A stretch of 64,000 nucleotides of DNA, taken from contig NZ_FWFG01000092.1 in the NCBI RefSeq assembly GCF_900163655.1, forward strand, positions 1-64,000, read 5' to 3'. The position numbers and the translations under genes were made by a program. Below are positions 1 through 7,496 of the stretch, one piece after another (position 1 is the first letter of the stretch; each line of letters opens with the position of its first letter). The notes below the pieces were generated by a model, which worked only from the letters and a program-made list of their open reading frames with translations, had not been told where the DNA came from and did no database searches. The DNA comes from Brachybacterium nesterenkovii (GTDB taxonomy: Bacteria; Actinomycetota; Actinomycetes; Actinomycetales; Dermabacteraceae).

Positions 1-16
1 CCCCCGAGGAGACCCC

Positions 17-1879
17 GTGCCCTCCCCTGCTCCGCGCTCCGCCCCCGAGGCCTCATGGCCCTCTCCGCTGCGTCGCATCGGCGTCGCGCGCAACTCGCCG
101 CTGGTCTCGTTCGTGGTGCTCGGCCTCGCCGACATCGCCGCATGGGTCCTCGCGTGGCTGCTCGCGCACACCATCTCGGATGACGCGGCGACCGCGGCGG
201 TCCCCGCCCTCGCGGCCGTCGCGATCCTCGTCCAGATCGTCCTGGGGCTCGCCACGGGTGTGTACCGCCACCAGGACCCGATCGGCTCCGCCGGCGAGCT
301 GCGGGGCATCGGCATCACCGCCGCGGGTGTCCTCCTGGCCCTGGCCGCCGCCTCCGTCGCCGCGGGCGGGCGGCCCCTCGAGGAGGAGGTCGTGATGGCG
401 TGGCTGTGGGCGCTCGTGCTCATCGTCGTCGCGCGGCAGCTCCTGCGCCTGCTCGTGGCCCGGGGGAAGCGCCCGCAGCGCGCAGTCCCCGTGGTCGTGA
501 TCGGCGCGGGCGAGGTGGGTCCCTCGCTCGTCGAGCAGATGCTGCGGGATTCTTCGAGCCCGTACCTCCCCGTCGCCCTCCTCGACGACGACCGCCACAA
601 GCGCTCGTTCCGCGTGCACGGCGTGCGCGTGCAGGGCACGACGGCGGACCTCGCAGCCGTCCTGGACCGCACCGGCGCCGAGGGCGCGATCGTCGCGATC
701 GCGAGCGCCTCTCCCGAACTGTTCGCTCGCCTGACCGATCAGGCGTCCTCGCGCGGGGCCTGGCTGCGGACCGTCCCCTCGATCACGGAGCTGATCGGCG
801 AGGACGTCGACCTGTCCTCGATCCGCGACCTCGACGTCGCCGACCTGATCGGCCGCTCCGTGTCCCGTCCGGACCCCGCGACGGTGCGCTCCCTGGTCGA
901 AGGCCGCAGCGTCCTCGTCACCGGCGCCGGCGGCTCCATCGGCGCCGAGCTCTCCCGCCAGATCAGCGCCCTCGCCCCGGCCTCCCTCGCGATGCTCGAC
1001 CGCGACGAGTCGGCCCTGCACGCCCTGTCGATGTCGATGCACGGCCGCGCCCTGCTGGACTCCGACGAGTTCGTGCTCGCCGACATCCGCGACCGGTCGG
1101 CGCTCGACGCCGTCTTCGCGGCCCACCGGCCCCAGGTCGTCTTCCACGCCGCCGCGCTCAAGCACCTGCCGGTTCTCGAGCGCTTCCCCGCCGAGGCCTG
1201 GAAGACCAACGTCCACGGGACGGCGAACGTGATCGCGGCCGCCGAGACCATCGGCGTCGAGCACTTCGTGAACATCTCGACCGACAAGGCCGCGAGCCCC
1301 TCGAGCGTCCTCGGCCGCACCAAGCGGATCGCGGAATCCCTCACCACGGCCGCCGCGGACCGCACCGGCCGCTCCTACGTCTCCGTGCGGTTCGGCAACG
1401 TGATCGGCTCGCGCGGCTCGGCGATCCCCGCCTTCGCCGAGCAGATCCGCACCGGCGGCCCGGTGACCCTCACGGACGCGGAGGCGACGCGCTACTTCAT
1501 GACGATCCCCGAGGCCTGCGAGCTCGTGCTGTTCGCCGTCGCGGTCGGGCGCCCTGGGGAGACCCTCGTGCTGGACATGGGCGAGCCCGTGAGGATCGCC
1601 GACATCGTCGAGCGGATGATGGTGCTGTCGGGGCGGCGCGTGCCCGTGGTCCTGACCGGTCTGCGCCCCGGCGAGAAGCTCCACGAGGAGCTGTTCACCC
1701 CGGACGAGATGGACGTCGTGCGCACCACCGAGCGCGTCACCCACGTCCGCAACGAGGGCGTCGAGCCCGAGTCCCTGCCCGAGCCCGGCGCGTCCGCCGC
1801 CGCGGTCGACGCATTCGCCGACCGCGCGCTGGGCACCGCCGGCCCCACCGCCCACCTGACCGAGGAGCCCTCCCGATGA
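17..1879 (+). CDS. Membrane-anchored NDP-sugar 4,6-dehydratase (PglF/WbpM/CapD type)
   Basis: 620 aa, GTG start with GAGGAG five bases upstream. Four hydrophobic helices fill about residues 30-146. A first nucleotide-binding fold follows (VVIGAGEVG near 158), then the catalytic SDR domain with TGAGGSIGAE near residue 300 and STDKAASP near 419. This is the long-form architecture of enzymes that convert UDP-GlcNAc to a 4-keto-6-deoxy sugar at the inner membrane. The usual catalytic Met before the GxxK motif reads Leu here (SVLGRTKR), which is unusual for the family. It overlaps the aminotransferase gene by four bases (ATGA), the order expected for making a 4-amino-4,6-dideoxy sugar. The exact sugar is inferred. 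Confidence 0.9.
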   Translation: MPSPAPRSAPEASWPSPLRRIGVARNSPLVSFVVLGLADIAAWVLAWLLAHTISDDAATAAVPALAAVAILVQIVLGLATGVYRHQDPIGSAGELRGIGITAAGVLLALAAASVAAGGRPLEEEVVMAWLWALVLIVVARQLLRLLVARGKRPQRAVPVVVIGAGEVGPSLVEQMLRDSSSPYLPVALLDDDRHKRSFRVHGVRVQGTTADLAAVLDRTGAEGAIVAIASASPELFARLTDQASSRGAWLRTVPSITELIGEDVDLSSIRDLDVADLIGRSVSRPDPATVRSLVEGRSVLVTGAGGSIGAELSRQISALAPASLAMLDRDESALHALSMSMHGRALLDSDEFVLADIRDRSALDAVFAAHRPQVVFHAAALKHLPVLERFPAEAWKTNVHGTANVIAAAETIGVEHFVNISTDKAASPSSVLGRTKRIAESLTTAAADRTGRSYVSVRFGNVIGSRGSAIPAFAEQIRTGGPVTLTDAEATRYFMTIPEACELVLFAVAVGRPGETLVLDMGEPVRIADIVERMMVLSGRRVPVVLTGLRPGEKLHEELFTPDEMDVVRTTERVTHVRNEGVEPESLPEPGASAAAVDAFADRALGTAGPTAHLTEEPSR

Positions 1880-3033
1880 CCCCCCGCATCCCCCTGTCGG
1901 TCCCGTCCGTCGGCCCCCGCGAGCGCGAGCTCCTGCTGGAGGCCTTCGACTCCGGCTGGATCGCCCCGGCCGGGCCCCAGCTCGACGCCTTCGAGCGCGC
2001 ACTCGCCGAGCTCACGGAGCGGCGCCGTGCCATCGCGGTCTCCTCGGGCACTGCGGCCCTGCACCTGGCCCTGCTCGCCGCGGGCGTGCGCCCGGGCGAC
2101 CGCGTGGCCATCCCCACCCTCACGTTCATCGCGACGGCCGCCGCCGTCGTCCACGCGGGCGCCTCCCCGGTCCTGATCGACTCCGACGCGACCGGCTCGA
2201 TGTCCCCCGAGCTCCTCGAGCGCGCGCTGGCGCAGGCGGAGGGGGAGGGTCGGCCGATCGCCGCGATCATGCCCGTGGACCTGTACGGGAAGGTGGCCGA
2301 CCATGAGCGCCTGGGCGCGATCGCCGCAGCGCACGGAGCCGTGCACGTCGTCGACGCCGCCGAGTCCCTCGGGGCGACCGGGACGGGCGGCGCCGCCGGC
2401 TCCCAGGGCCTGCTGTCGGTGCTCAGCTTCAACGGCAACAAGATCGCGACCGCGTCCTCGGGCGGCGCCGTGCTCACCGACGTTGATGCGCTGGCCGACC
2501 GCATCCGCCACCTCGCGACGCAGGCGCGCCAGCCCGTCGTGCACTACGAGCACCTCGAGATCGGCTTCAACTACCGTCTCTCGAACATCCTCGCCGCGCT
2601 CGGTCTGGCCCAGGTCGAGCGTCTCGAGGAGCTGATGGGAGCACGCCGCGCCCACCGCGCGCGGTACCGGGCCCTGTGCGCGGACGTCGAGGGCCTCGAG
2701 ATCCTCGGCGGGGACGACGAGGGCGACAACTGCTGGCTGACCTCGCTGATCGTCGACCCCGAGGCCACGGGCCTCAGCACGACCGCGCTGCGCGAGTCGC
2801 TCGCATCGCACGGGATCGAGGCCCGGCCCGTGTTCGCCCCCATGCACGTCCAGCCCGCCCTGGACTCCGTGCCCGCCGCGGACCGGGTCCTGGACGGGAC
2901 CGCGGACCGTCTGTACGCGACGGGCCTGTCCCTGCCCTCCTCCCCCGCGTCCTCCCCCGCCGACATCGACGAGGTGTGCATGCGGATCCGCACCGCCGTC
3001 CGCACCGCCGCCCCGACAGGAGATCGAGCATGA
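1876..3033 (+). CDS. DegT/DnrJ/EryC1 sugar aminotransferase (PglE-like)
   Basis: 385 aa PLP-dependent aminotransferase. Residues 56-66 (SSGTAALHLAL) and the FNGNKI motif with the PLP lysine at about K189 match the PglE/LegC branch, which aminates UDP-4-keto-6-deoxy-GlcNAc. ATG overlaps the dehydratase stop and its own stop overlaps the next ATG, so it sits in a translationally coupled string. With the upstream PglF-like enzyme it could give UDP-4-amino-4,6-dideoxy-GlcNAc. No PglD-type acetyltransferase is visible here; it may lie before the window start. Confidence 0.9.
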   Translation: MTPRIPLSVPSVGPRERELLLEAFDSGWIAPAGPQLDAFERALAELTERRRAIAVSSGTAALHLALLAAGVRPGDRVAIPTLTFIATAAAVVHAGASPVLIDSDATGSMSPELLERALAQAEGEGRPIAAIMPVDLYGKVADHERLGAIAAAHGAVHVVDAAESLGATGTGGAAGSQGLLSVLSFNGNKIATASSGGAVLTDVDALADRIRHLATQARQPVVHYEHLEIGFNYRLSNILAALGLAQVERLEELMGARRAHRARYRALCADVEGLEILGGDDEGDNCWLTSLIVDPEATGLSTTALRESLASHGIEARPVFAPMHVQPALDSVPAADRVLDGTADRLYATGLSLPSSPASSPADIDEVCMRIRTAVRTAAPTGDRA

Positions 3034-3737
3034 CCGACAGCCCCACCGCCCTGGTGATCGCCCCCCATCCCGACGACGAGGTCCTCGGGGCCGGCGCCAC
3101 GATCGCGCGCCTGGCCGATGCGGGCTTCGGCGTCACCGTGGTCGCGATGTGCTCCGACCTGCCCCCGCTGTACCCCGCGGACGTGGCCCCGACCGTCGAG
3201 GCCGAGGCCCGCCGCGCGCACGCCCTGCTGGGCGTCGAGGAGTCCGTGTTCCTCGACCTGCCCAGCGTCGAGGTGTCCGTCGGCTCGGTCGCCGCGCTCA
3301 ACGGCGGGCTCCAGGAGGTCGTGGACCGGGTGCGCCCGAGCATCGTCCTGGCGCCGTTCCCCGACCGCCACGTCGACCACAAGGCCGCCTTCGAGGCGTC
3401 GATGGTGGTCACCCGTCCCCGGGGCACCGGCCTGGGCATGGCGGTCGTCGCGATGTACGAGACCGTCTCGGAGACCTACTGGAACGCTCCCGGCGCCGAG
3501 CCGCAGTTCGTGCCCTCCTGGAACGTCGACGTCACCGAGACGATCGACCGCAAGATCGAGGCCTTCGGCGTCTACGAGTCCCAGCACCAGCCGTTCCCGG
3601 GTCCTCGATCCGTCGAGGCGCTGCGCGCCCTGGCGCTGTTCCGCGGCAGCCAGGCCGGGATGGAGCACGCCGAGTCCTTCCAGATCGTCCGGATGAGCAC
3701 GGGCCGCACCGCCCAGGCGCTGCGGGCGATCGGATGA
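3030..3737 (+). CDS. PIG-L/LmbE family deacetylase
   Basis: 235 aa. The N-terminal motif APHPDDE places H13, D15 and D16 as metal and catalytic residues, and HVDH at 114-117 supplies the later metal ligand. This is the complete zinc-site pattern of GlcNAc-PI/MshB-type de-N-acetylases. In this position, between a sugar aminotransferase and a flippase, it most likely deacetylates an amino sugar of the surface glycan; the substrate is not shown by the sequence. ATG overlaps the preceding stop and the gene overlaps the flippase gene by four bases. Confidence 0.85.
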   Translation: MTDSPTALVIAPHPDDEVLGAGATIARLADAGFGVTVVAMCSDLPPLYPADVAPTVEAEARRAHALLGVEESVFLDLPSVEVSVGSVAALNGGLQEVVDRVRPSIVLAPFPDRHVDHKAAFEASMVVTRPRGTGLGMAVVAMYETVSETYWNAPGAEPQFVPSWNVDVTETIDRKIEAFGVYESQHQPFPGPRSVEALRALALFRGSQAGMEHAESFQIVRMSTGRTAQALRAIG

Positions 3738-5182
3738 CCCGGGACGAGCCCGCCATCCCGCCGCACGGCACCCCGGAACCGCTCGACCGAGCCGTGCCCG
3801 TCGACGCAGCGGCCGATGCCGCAGCGGAGATGCGCACCGCGGACGCCTCGGCGCGCGGCGCCGGGACCGACGCCCTCGCCGTCGCCCTCGGCTACCTCGC
3901 ATCGTTCGCCTACCCGCTGGTCTCCCTGCCGTTCCTCACGCGCATCGTGGGCGCTGAGCACCTCGGGCACCTGATGTTCGCCCTCGCGGTCCTGCAGATC
4001 GTGATCTTCACCGTCGACTTCGGCTTCGGCGGCTCGGCCCTGCGCCGGATCGCCGTCGCGACGAGCGAGTCGGAGCGCTCCCGGATCGTCGCCGCGACGC
4101 TCGGCGCCAAGGTGCTCATCTGGTGCGCCGCATCCGTCGTGCTGATGGGCGTCGTGCTCGCCGTCCCCTCGATGCGCGCGCTGTGGCTCATGTATCTCCT
4201 GGGCCTGCTGCTGATCGGCATCGGCGCCCTGTTCCCCGCGTTCCTGCTGCAGGGCGTGGGCCGGGCCAAGCAGTTCGCCGTGTTCACCGCGGTCTCGCGC
4301 CTGGCGGCGCTGGCGCTCCTGCTGCTGACGGTCCACGGCCCGGAGGATCTCGCCCTGGCGATGCTGTGGCAGCAGTTCCCGCTGGCGCTGTCCGCCGTGC
4401 TGTGCTGGTTCTTCCTCCTGACCCGCTGGCACGATGCGCGGCCCGTCCGCACGAGCCTCGCCGAGATCCGGGACGCGTTCTCCGACTCCGGCGCCCTGTT
4501 CATCTCCAACGTGTCGGTGCTGATGATGGGCACGATGAACACGGTCGTGCTGGGCCTGGTCTCCACGCGCTTCGACGTCGCCTACTTCGGCTCCGGGGAG
4601 CGGTTCTCCAACGCCGTCCGCGGCGTGCTGCGCGGCGTGGTCGACGCGATGCTCCCGCGCATGACCAGCGAGGGCGCCGACGCCCGCTCGCTGCAGCGCC
4701 TGATCTCCTGGGGCGTGTTCGGGGCGTACGCGGTCTCCGGCGCGATGCTGGTCCTCAACGCCCCCTGGTTCGTCCCCTGGTACCTGGGCGCCTCGATGGT
4801 CGGGACCGTTCCGGTCATGCAGCTCATGGGCGCATCCCTCGTCTTCGTGGGCATCGGGACGGTCCTGCAGCTGCATGTCACGGCACAGCACCGCTTCTCC
4901 GCGATCGCCCGCATCGCCGGCGCCGGCTGCCTCTTCCACCTCGTCGCGCTGATCCCCGCGAGCTGGCTGTGGGGATCGATCGGCGCCTCCGTCGCGCTCG
5001 TGGTCTCCGAGGCCTTCCTCGCGGGCCTGTACGTGATCGACGCCGTCCGCCACCGCGTCGCGGACGGCGGGGACGCGCAGGCCGACGAGGCGGCGGACGC
5101 CGGGCAGAGCCCGTCGGATGCCGACGCGACCGTCCCGTCTCCCGGGCAGACCGTTCCGGATCCCGGCACCGTCGCGCGATAA
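3734..5182 (+). CDS. Polysaccharide flippase (Wzx-like, PST/MOP family)
   Basis: 482 aa. A polar, Ala/Asp-rich start of about 40 residues leads into repeated hydrophobic helices over the rest (e.g. FLTRIVGAEHLGHLMFALAV, LMYLLGLLLIGIGALFPAFL). The RIVGAEHLG segment is typical of the first helices of oligosaccharide flippases. It would move lipid-linked repeat units across the membrane. It is the only Wzx-type candidate in the window and so the likely partner of the polymerase and chain-length protein 28-40 kb away. The C-terminus is an acidic, low-complexity tail. Last gene of the coupled string beginning at 17; TAA stop. Confidence 0.88.
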   Translation: MTRDEPAIPPHGTPEPLDRAVPVDAAADAAAEMRTADASARGAGTDALAVALGYLASFAYPLVSLPFLTRIVGAEHLGHLMFALAVLQIVIFTVDFGFGGSALRRIAVATSESERSRIVAATLGAKVLIWCAASVVLMGVVLAVPSMRALWLMYLLGLLLIGIGALFPAFLLQGVGRAKQFAVFTAVSRLAALALLLLTVHGPEDLALAMLWQQFPLALSAVLCWFFLLTRWHDARPVRTSLAEIRDAFSDSGALFISNVSVLMMGTMNTVVLGLVSTRFDVAYFGSGERFSNAVRGVLRGVVDAMLPRMTSEGADARSLQRLISWGVFGAYAVSGAMLVLNAPWFVPWYLGASMVGTVPVMQLMGASLVFVGIGTVLQLHVTAQHRFSAIARIAGAGCLFHLVALIPASWLWGSIGASVALVVSEAFLAGLYVIDAVRHRVADGGDAQADEAADAGQSPSDADATVPSPGQTVPDPGTVAR

Positions 5183-5183
5183 T
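5178..5183 (+). promoter_or_regulatory. Candidate -10 box for the GT2 gene
   Basis: GATAAT overlaps the flippase stop codon, with a possible TTCCGG -35 element at 5154-5159. It would start an RNA near 5190 and leave a leader of about 50 bases ending in a GAGGAG Shine-Dalgarno before the ATG at 5241. Confidence 0.4.
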
Positions 5184-5240
5184 AGACGCGGATGCGGGGC
5201 CGGGTCCCGCACCGCCCCGTCACCCGAGGAGAGCCGCACC

Positions 5241-6249
5241 ATGACCGCGCCCCCGAGCAGCAGCGACGCTCCCAGCCCCCTCGTCACCGTCGTCATGGCC
5301 TGCTACGACGCAGACGACTCCCTGCGCACCGCGCTCGCCTCCGTCCTGGCCCAGACGGTCGCGGACATCGAGGTGCTCGTCATCGACGACGGCTCCACCC
5401 GGCGACCCGTCCCCGAGGACCTCCCCGCCGACCCCCGGCTGACCGTGATCCGCCTGCCCGAGAACACCGGCTACGCCGGCGTCACGAACGAGGCTCTGCG
5501 GCGGGCTCGCGGCGAATGGGTCACCTTCGTCGACTCCGACGACTCCGTCCCCGAGGACTACCTCGCCGTCCTCCTGGCCACGGCCCGGGAGCACGGTGCC
5601 GACACCGTCTTCGCCCCCATCCCCTGCTACCGCGGCGGCCGCCTCATCGGCACCCAGTGGTGGTCCCCGCCCGGGCGCTCCTCCGACGCCCGGGGCGCGA
5701 TCCGCGCGATCCTGCGCCATGAGATCCCCGGCAATCAGATGGTCCTCATGCGCCGGCCGACGGTCGAGGCCCCCCCTCGGCCAGCCGTACTCGGACTACG
5801 TGTTCCAGCTGCGCAACCTCGCCTCCCGTCCCGGATCCGTCGTCGGGTACGCCGACCGTCCCCTGTACCGCTACACGATCCACCCGGCATCGGTGACCGG
5901 CGGCCTCCACGCGAGCGTGTGGACGCTGCGCGAGCTGCCCGATCTGGTGCGCGAGCTGGTCGCCGAGAGCTTCGCCCCCGGCGAGGCCGCGGTGCTGCAG
6001 GCGGATCTCGAGCGACACGTGGTCACGCAGATGCTCCACAAGGCCGCCCGCGAGAAGGCGTCGTCGCCGCTGCGCGAGGAGGTCACGGCCTGGTGCCGCA
6101 GCCGCATCTCGCTGCGCGGCGCCCTCGCGCTCGCCCGCCACGGCCACCGCAACGAGGCCGTCGAGTGGCTGCTCGTGCGCATCTCTCCGGCGCTGCACCG
6201 GGCGCTGTACCAGCAGTACGACCGCCGCAAGGATGCCCGCACCGTCTGA
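5241..6249 (+). pseudogene. GT2 glycosyltransferase, frameshifted at a 7-C tract
   Basis: The N-terminal half is a GT-A domain (VTVVMACYDADDSL, VLVIDDGST, DXD-like FVDSDDS) that reads in one frame to position 5775. The C-terminal half, from LGQPYSDYVFQLRN to the TGA at 6249, lies in the +1 frame. The break falls in seven Cs at 5770-5776; with six Cs the two halves join as EAPLGQPYSDY without a gap, giving an intact enzyme of about 335 aa. Shine-Dalgarno GAGGAG precedes the ATG. It is either a genuine (perhaps reversible) slippage mutation or a homopolymer sequencing error. It follows the flippase and probably adds a sugar to the same glycan. Confidence 0.8.
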
Positions 6250-6253
6250 GGAG

Positions 6254-6282
6254 GCCGCGACGACCGCCCCGCGAGTCGCGGC
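6254..6282. terminator. Weak hairpin between convergent genes
   Basis: An 8-bp stem (6254-6261 with 6275-6282) with a 13-base loop lies between the converging ends of two GT2 genes. It is GC-rich and has no T-run. It could act as a two-way terminator. Confidence 0.3.
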
Positions 6283-6320
6283 GGCGCCGTCGCGTGCCGC
6301 CGCTCCTGGTGGCGGCCCCG

Positions 6321-7271
6321 TCAGGCCCGGGCGCGAGGCGGGATCTCGGGCGTCTCCTCCGTCATCGTCGTGAGCAGGCGCGGGGGCTCGAGGGGACGGC
6401 GTGGCCCCAGCATGTCGCGGGCGCGGGCCGCGAGCTCGACGCCCACCCGCGCCATGCGCCGCACTCCGCCGCCGCGTGCGGCGCGCACCAGGTTCACGGG
6501 CAGCGAGAGCGCCTCCCGCAGCACGAAACCGCGCCCCTGGCGTCCCGGGTACGTCTCCGGGTGGCGGCGCCAGATGACCACGTCGGCGCGGCTGGACGAG
6601 TAGATCTTGCGGATGAACACCCACTGGTCGGACGTGAGGCGGTAGTGGACCAGCATCCTGGGCTCGTAGGCGAAGGTCGCCCCGATCTTCCACAGGCGCA
6701 CGGCGAGCTCGTGGTCCTCCCGGCCGTAGCCCGAGAACGCGGCGTCGTACCCGCCCGCCCGTTCGAGCGGCGCGCGCCGCATCGCGACGTTGCTCGCCAC
6801 GATGGAGTCGTCGGAGACGGAGTGGAACGGCAGCAGCGGGGAGTCGGGGTCGAAGGGAACTGTATGGCGGCGCAGGGGGCCGCCGACCACATCGGCCCGG
6901 TCCAGGCCCTCGTAGGCGCCCTCGAGCCACTGCGGCCCCACACGGTCGTCGCCGTCGCAGAACGCGAGGCGGTCCGAGCGGGCGGCCCGGATCGCGGCGT
7001 TGCGGGCGAAGGCGGCGCCGCGGCTCGCGCCGGCGTCGATCAGGCGGATCGGGGCGGGGAATCCGGCACGGCGGGCCTCGATGACGTCCCGGGTCCCGTC
7101 GGTCGAGCCGTTGTCGGCGATGACGAGCTCCCAGGGGAGGCGGAAGTCCTGGCCCGCGAGCGCGTCGAGCTGCTCATCGAGCGTGGCGGCGGCATCGTGC
7201 ACGGGCATCAGCACACTGATCGCAGGATCGTCGACGGGGGCGGGCGCACCGGCGCTGGGCATCTCGGTCAC
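6321..7271 (-). CDS. GT2 family glycosyltransferase
   Basis: 316 aa GT-A enzyme: SVLMPVHDAAATL at the nucleotide-binding start, VIADNGSTD, the FCDGDD metal site and the acceptor-side motif GYGREDHELAVRL. The GTG at 7271 is chosen because a TACGAT -10 box ends six bases before it, implying a leaderless message. An in-frame ATG at 7262 is the alternative. No Shine-Dalgarno of note. It converges with the frameshifted GT2 gene and stands alone. It is clearly related to the GT2 genes at 21732, 23749 and 47635. Confidence 0.88.
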   Translation of the reverse strand: MTEMPSAGAPAPVDDPAISVLMPVHDAAATLDEQLDALAGQDFRLPWELVIADNGSTDGTRDVIEARRAGFPAPIRLIDAGASRGAAFARNAAIRAARSDRLAFCDGDDRVGPQWLEGAYEGLDRADVVGGPLRRHTVPFDPDSPLLPFHSVSDDSIVASNVAMRRAPLERAGGYDAAFSGYGREDHELAVRLWKIGATFAYEPRMLVHYRLTSDQWVFIRKIYSSSRADVVIWRRHPETYPGRQGRGFVLREALSLPVNLVRAARGGGVRRMARVGVELAARARDMLGPRRPLEPPRLLTTMTEETPEIPPRARA

Positions 7272-7277
7272 GCCCTG

Positions 7278-7283
7278 ATCGTA
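7278..7283 (-). promoter_or_regulatory. -10 box, leaderless start of GT2 gene
   Basis: TACGAT on the minus strand, six bases before the GTG at 7271. The same spacing recurs at five other genes in this window. Confidence 0.5.
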
Positions 7284-7361
7284 GGCGACCGCGGGCGGGC
7301 ATGGTGGACGAATCCACGTGGGGGCGGGCCCTCTGGGGCCGCGCGGCGCGCTCGGGCTGGA

Positions 7362-7367
7362 TAGGCT
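7362..7367 (+). promoter_or_regulatory. Candidate -10 box for glgP
   Basis: TAGGCT, about 130 bases upstream of the glgP ATG. It would give a leader of roughly 120 bases. I could not identify any riboswitch fold in that leader. Confidence 0.35.
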
Positions 7368-7496
7368 GGGCACGAGCGATGACGCCGGTCTGCCCCTCGT
7401 GGGCAGGGCATGCCGCGGCACGGGCGTCGGGAGAGGTTCGACGGACGTGACGGCAGCGCCCGACCGGGTCGCCACCCGTCGAACAAGAGGAATGCC

